In this document: piece after piece, positions 35,481 to 37,430 of the stretch
How the letters are laid out: the number at the start of each line of letters is the position of its first letter
Position numbering within the stretch: position 1 is the stretch's first letter
NCBI RefSeq assembly: GCF_029991245.1
Contig: NZ_JAIVFO010000027.1
Span: forward strand, 1-37,430
DNA: 37,430 nucleotides
Source of the DNA: Xanthobacter autotrophicus
Lineage (GTDB): Bacteria; Pseudomonadota; Alphaproteobacteria; Rhizobiales; Xanthobacteraceae
Direction of reading: 5' to 3'
Position numbers and translations under genes: made by a program
Notes under the pieces: model-generated
Database searches by the model: none
What the model saw: the letters and a program-made list of their open reading frames with translations, nothing else
Told to the model about the DNA's origin: nothing

Positions 35481-35862
35481 CCGAGCGCCAGCCCCAACAG
35501 CGTGATCGGCCCCAAGAGAGGCTTTGAGAGACGCTTTGAGGGGCGTGGAAACCCTGCATCCGGCAGAAACGCGACGCAATCCGCCACGTGCGGCCCGGTG
35601 CTAACCCGCCATTAAGCCTGTTCGTGCACAGCTTCCTGCGTGCCGCGAAGCTTTCGCGCCGCAGCACGAACCGGTCGGCCCGTCAAAGTTTGGACAGACT
35701 CGCTCGCTCAAAGAGCCAGCGAACTTCGAACGGGTTTCCGGCCGAGACGTTTCCGAGCGGCAGCGCGCCGCCCCCGGAAGCCGGAGGCTTTGGGCCGGGC
35801 ACATGCCCGGCGCCCGAGCGCAGAAGCACCTCTTCCGCACGGGAGGGGCAGCGGAGCCGAGA
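35481..35862. promoter_or_regulatory. Divergent region 6S RNA / tolQ, with leader hairpin
   Basis: 382 bases without a gene. Contents: two direct copies of GCTTTGAG 12 bases apart (35521 and 35533) near the 6S promoter side, and a very stable hairpin GCCGGGCA-CA-TGCCCGGC at 35794-35811, about 50 bases before the tolQ ATG. No clear -35/-10 pair could be fixed for either side. Confidence 0.4.
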
Positions 35863-36684
35863 ATGACTGATTTGACACGCCGTTCCGGCATCGTGTCCCA
35901 CCTGCGCCCCGCGCCGCTGGCCGCAGCGGGCCTCGCCGTGGCCGTAGCCCTGGCGCTGCTGCCGACGGCGGGCGTCGCGCAGGACCTCACCCAGGCCCCG
36001 CTGGCGGCGCCCTCGGCCGACATTTCATTCCTCGGCCTGTTCCTGCAGGCCCATTTCGTCGTGAAGCTGGTGATGATCGGCCTCATCACCGCGTCCATCT
36101 GGGTGTGGGCCATCATCATCGACAAGTCGATGCTGTTCTCCCGCAACAAGCGCGAGATGGACCGCTTCGAGCAGGTGTTCTGGTCCGGCCAGAGCCTGGA
36201 AGACCTCTACCGCACCCTGGCCGGGCGCTCCAACCAGGGCATGGCCGCCATCTTCGTTGCCGCCATGCGGGAGTGGAAGCGCACCTACGAGGGCAGCTCC
36301 CGCTCGTTCGCCGGCCTCAACCAGCGCCTGGACAAGGTGATGAACGTGACCATCGCCCGCGAGGTGGAGCGGCTCGAATCGCGCCTGCTGGTGCTGGCCA
36401 CCGTGGGCTCGGCGGGGCCGTTCATCGGCCTGTTCGGCACGGTGTGGGGCATCATGACCTCGTTCCAGTCCATCGCCGCCTCCAAGAATACCTCGCTGGC
36501 GGTGGTGGCGCCGGGCATCGCAGAAGCCCTGTTCGCGACCGCGATGGGCCTCATTGCGGCCATCCCCGCGACGATTTTCTACAACAAGTTCATTTCCCAG
36601 ACTGGGCGTCAGGCCCAGCGGCTGGAGGGATTTGCGGACGAGTTCTCCGCGATCCTCTCGCGCCAGATCGACGAGCGGGGCTGA
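35863..36684 (+). CDS. tolQ: TolQ, proton-channel subunit of the Tol-Pal system
   Basis: A 273-residue inner-membrane protein of the MotA/TolQ/ExbB family. Three expected helices are present (KLVMIGLITASIWVWAIIIDK; LLVLATVGSAGPFIGLFGTVWGIM; VAPGIAEALFATAMGLIAAIPATIFYNKF). The N-terminus carries an extra 50-residue part with a signal-like segment (PLAAAGLAVAVALALLPTAGVAQ), more common in ExbB-type proteins, but the rest (SRNKREMDRFEQVFWSGQSLEDLY) and the following TolR argue for TolQ. The ATG at 35863 is preceded by CGGAGCCGAG. ybgC, its usual upstream neighbour, is not adjacent. Confidence 0.92.
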   Translation: MTDLTRRSGIVSHLRPAPLAAAGLAVAVALALLPTAGVAQDLTQAPLAAPSADISFLGLFLQAHFVVKLVMIGLITASIWVWAIIIDKSMLFSRNKREMDRFEQVFWSGQSLEDLYRTLAGRSNQGMAAIFVAAMREWKRTYEGSSRSFAGLNQRLDKVMNVTIAREVERLESRLLVLATVGSAGPFIGLFGTVWGIMTSFQSIAASKNTSLAVVAPGIAEALFATAMGLIAAIPATIFYNKFISQTGRQAQRLEGFADEFSAILSRQIDERG

Positions 36685-36687
36685 TCC

Positions 36688-37146
36688 ATGGGCATGGCGG
36701 GAGGCGGAGCGGGAGGATGGCAGAGCCGGCGTTCGCGCCGTCGCGCGCCGCCCGTGATGGCCGAGATCAACGTGACGCCCATGGTGGATGTCATGCTGGT
36801 GCTGCTCATCATCTTCATGGTGGCGGCGCCGCTTTTGACCGTGGGCGTGCCCATCGACCTGCCGCAGACGCAGGCGAGCGCGGTGAACCAGGACAACAAG
36901 GAACCCATCACCCTCTCGGTGAAGGAAAACGGGCAGATCTTCCTCGGCGACAGCGAGATCAAGTACGAGGATCTGGTCTCGAAGTTGCAAGCGGTGACCC
37001 AGGCGCGCGGCGGCTTTGACGAGCGCGTCTTCGTGCGCGGCGACAGGAAGGCCAATTACGGAGCGATCATGCGGGTCATGGGGCGCCTGTCCGGCGCGGG
37101 CTTCAAGAAGGTGGCCCTGGTCACCGAAGTGGAACAGGGAGGCTGA
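36688..37146 (+). CDS. tolR: TolR, membrane subunit of the Tol-Pal system
   Basis: A 152-residue ExbD/TolR protein. A short basic cytoplasmic tail (SRRSRRRAPP) and the family block AEINVTPMVDVMLVLLIIFMVAAPLL give one membrane helix (about residues 32-52) with the conserved Asp for proton flow. The periplasmic part has VGVPIDLPQTQA, VKENGQIFLGD and a C-terminal VFVRGDRKANYGAIMRVMGRL domain. It starts three bases after the tolQ stop, so it is in the same operon. Confidence 0.95.
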   Translation: MGMAGGGAGGWQSRRSRRRAPPVMAEINVTPMVDVMLVLLIIFMVAAPLLTVGVPIDLPQTQASAVNQDNKEPITLSVKENGQIFLGDSEIKYEDLVSKLQAVTQARGGFDERVFVRGDRKANYGAIMRVMGRLSGAGFKKVALVTEVEQGG

Positions 37147-37153
37147 CGGGCCG

Positions 37154-37430
37154 ATGCGCGCGGGGATTGCGGCATCGACGCTCCTGCATGCGGGCGTCCT
37201 CGTTCTGACCCTGGTGTCCTTCACCGGGGCGAAGCCGTTTGAGCCCATGACGGAATCGCTGCCGGTGGATGTGGTCTCCATCTCCGAATACACCAAGCTC
37301 ACCAAGGGCGCCCGCAACGCGCCCAAGCTGGACAAGCCCAAGCAGATTGCCGAGAAGGTGGGCGATCCCACCCCCGTCGAGGACGCCAAGCTGAAGGCGA
37401 GCGAGAAGGCGCCGGTGGAAGCCACCGCCC
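37154..37430 (+). CDS. tolA: TolA, cut by the window end
   Basis: The first 92 codons of a TolA-like protein, beginning seven bases after tolR. An N-terminal membrane helix (AGIAASTLLHAGVLVLTLVSF) is followed by the PVDVVSISEYTKLTKG block and a Lys/Pro/Ala/Glu-rich stretch, the start of the long periplasmic helical domain. TolA bridges the inner-membrane TolQR to Pal and TolB. The gene continues past the right edge; tolB is presumably beyond it. Confidence 0.88.
   Translation, partial: MRAGIAASTLLHAGVLVLTLVSFTGAKPFEPMTESLPVDVVSISEYTKLTKGARNAPKLDKPKQIAEKVGDPTPVEDAKLKASEKAPVEATA

Noticed and set aside
35342-35667. Small minus-strand open frames over the 6S region
   Set aside because: No family likeness, and the sequence is better explained as a structured RNA.

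Overview
The window looks like chromosomal DNA from a high-GC alphaproteobacterium of the order Hyphomicrobiales (Rhizobiales), most probably near the Xanthobacteraceae. The grounds are the strong G/C third-position bias and several order-typical gene strings: comF-grx-nitrilase-DUF1178 facing ubiG; tkt-gap-pgk-fba with DUF4164-zapA divergent from it; and the yebC, ruvC, ruvA, ruvB, ybgC and tol-pal genes. The genus is an inference. No prophage, transposase, rRNA, tRNA or CRISPR array was seen.

Left part (1-9.2 kb): a P1B-type copper ATPase entering from the left edge, then comF, a glutaredoxin, a Nit-family amidohydrolase and a DUF1178 protein on the plus strand. These converge on ubiG, trpS and murJ on the minus strand. 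Second part (9.2-14.0 kb, minus strand): pal, cpoB, tilS and ftsH, i.e. the distal half of the usual Tol-Pal string, without tolB. Third part (14.4-23.1 kb): a Sel1-repeat protein, a ThiE-like protein, and the central carbon genes fba, pgk, gap and tkt, all minus, with DUF4164 and zapA leaving divergently from the tkt promoter region.

Right part (23.1-35.5 kb): a block read almost entirely on the minus strand. It holds a 6S RNA candidate, 5-formyl-THF cyclo-ligase, a YmdB-like phosphoesterase, yebC, a PodJ-like coiled-coil/Sel1 protein, ruvC, a DUF1772 protein, ruvA, ruvB, a TetR regulator, a DUF2852 protein and ybgC. Four features interrupt or flank this backbone: a plus-strand MerR gene, a flavin reductase-like gene, an orphan lower-GC membrane protein gene, and a probable two-site TetR operator system. 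The far right (35.9-37.4 kb) holds tolQ, tolR and the start of tolA on the plus strand.

Main observations. (1) Flipping the single block from about 23.1 to 35.5 kb restores, at both ends at once, the order familiar from other Rhizobiales: zapA-6S-ygfA and ybgC-tolQ. This points to one clean 12.4 kb inversion. (2) pal-cpoB-tilS-ftsH is separated from tolQRA and lies on the other strand, so the Tol-Pal envelope system is split. (3) A matched pair of 21-bp dyads, GTnAATGT-N5-ACATTnAC, sits in front of the TetR gene and in front of the neighbouring DUF2852 gene, which gives a self-contained regulatory circuit. (4) The minus-strand 6S RNA candidate is supported by both position and a long closing stem. 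(5) ruvA and ruvB are split by two opposite-strand genes, one an orphan.

Functionally the window is mostly housekeeping: envelope and division (Tol-Pal, CpoB, ZapA, MurJ, FtsH, PodJ-like), DNA repair (RuvABC), triose phosphate and pentose metabolism (Fba, Pgk, Gap, Tkt), and translation (TrpS, TilS).
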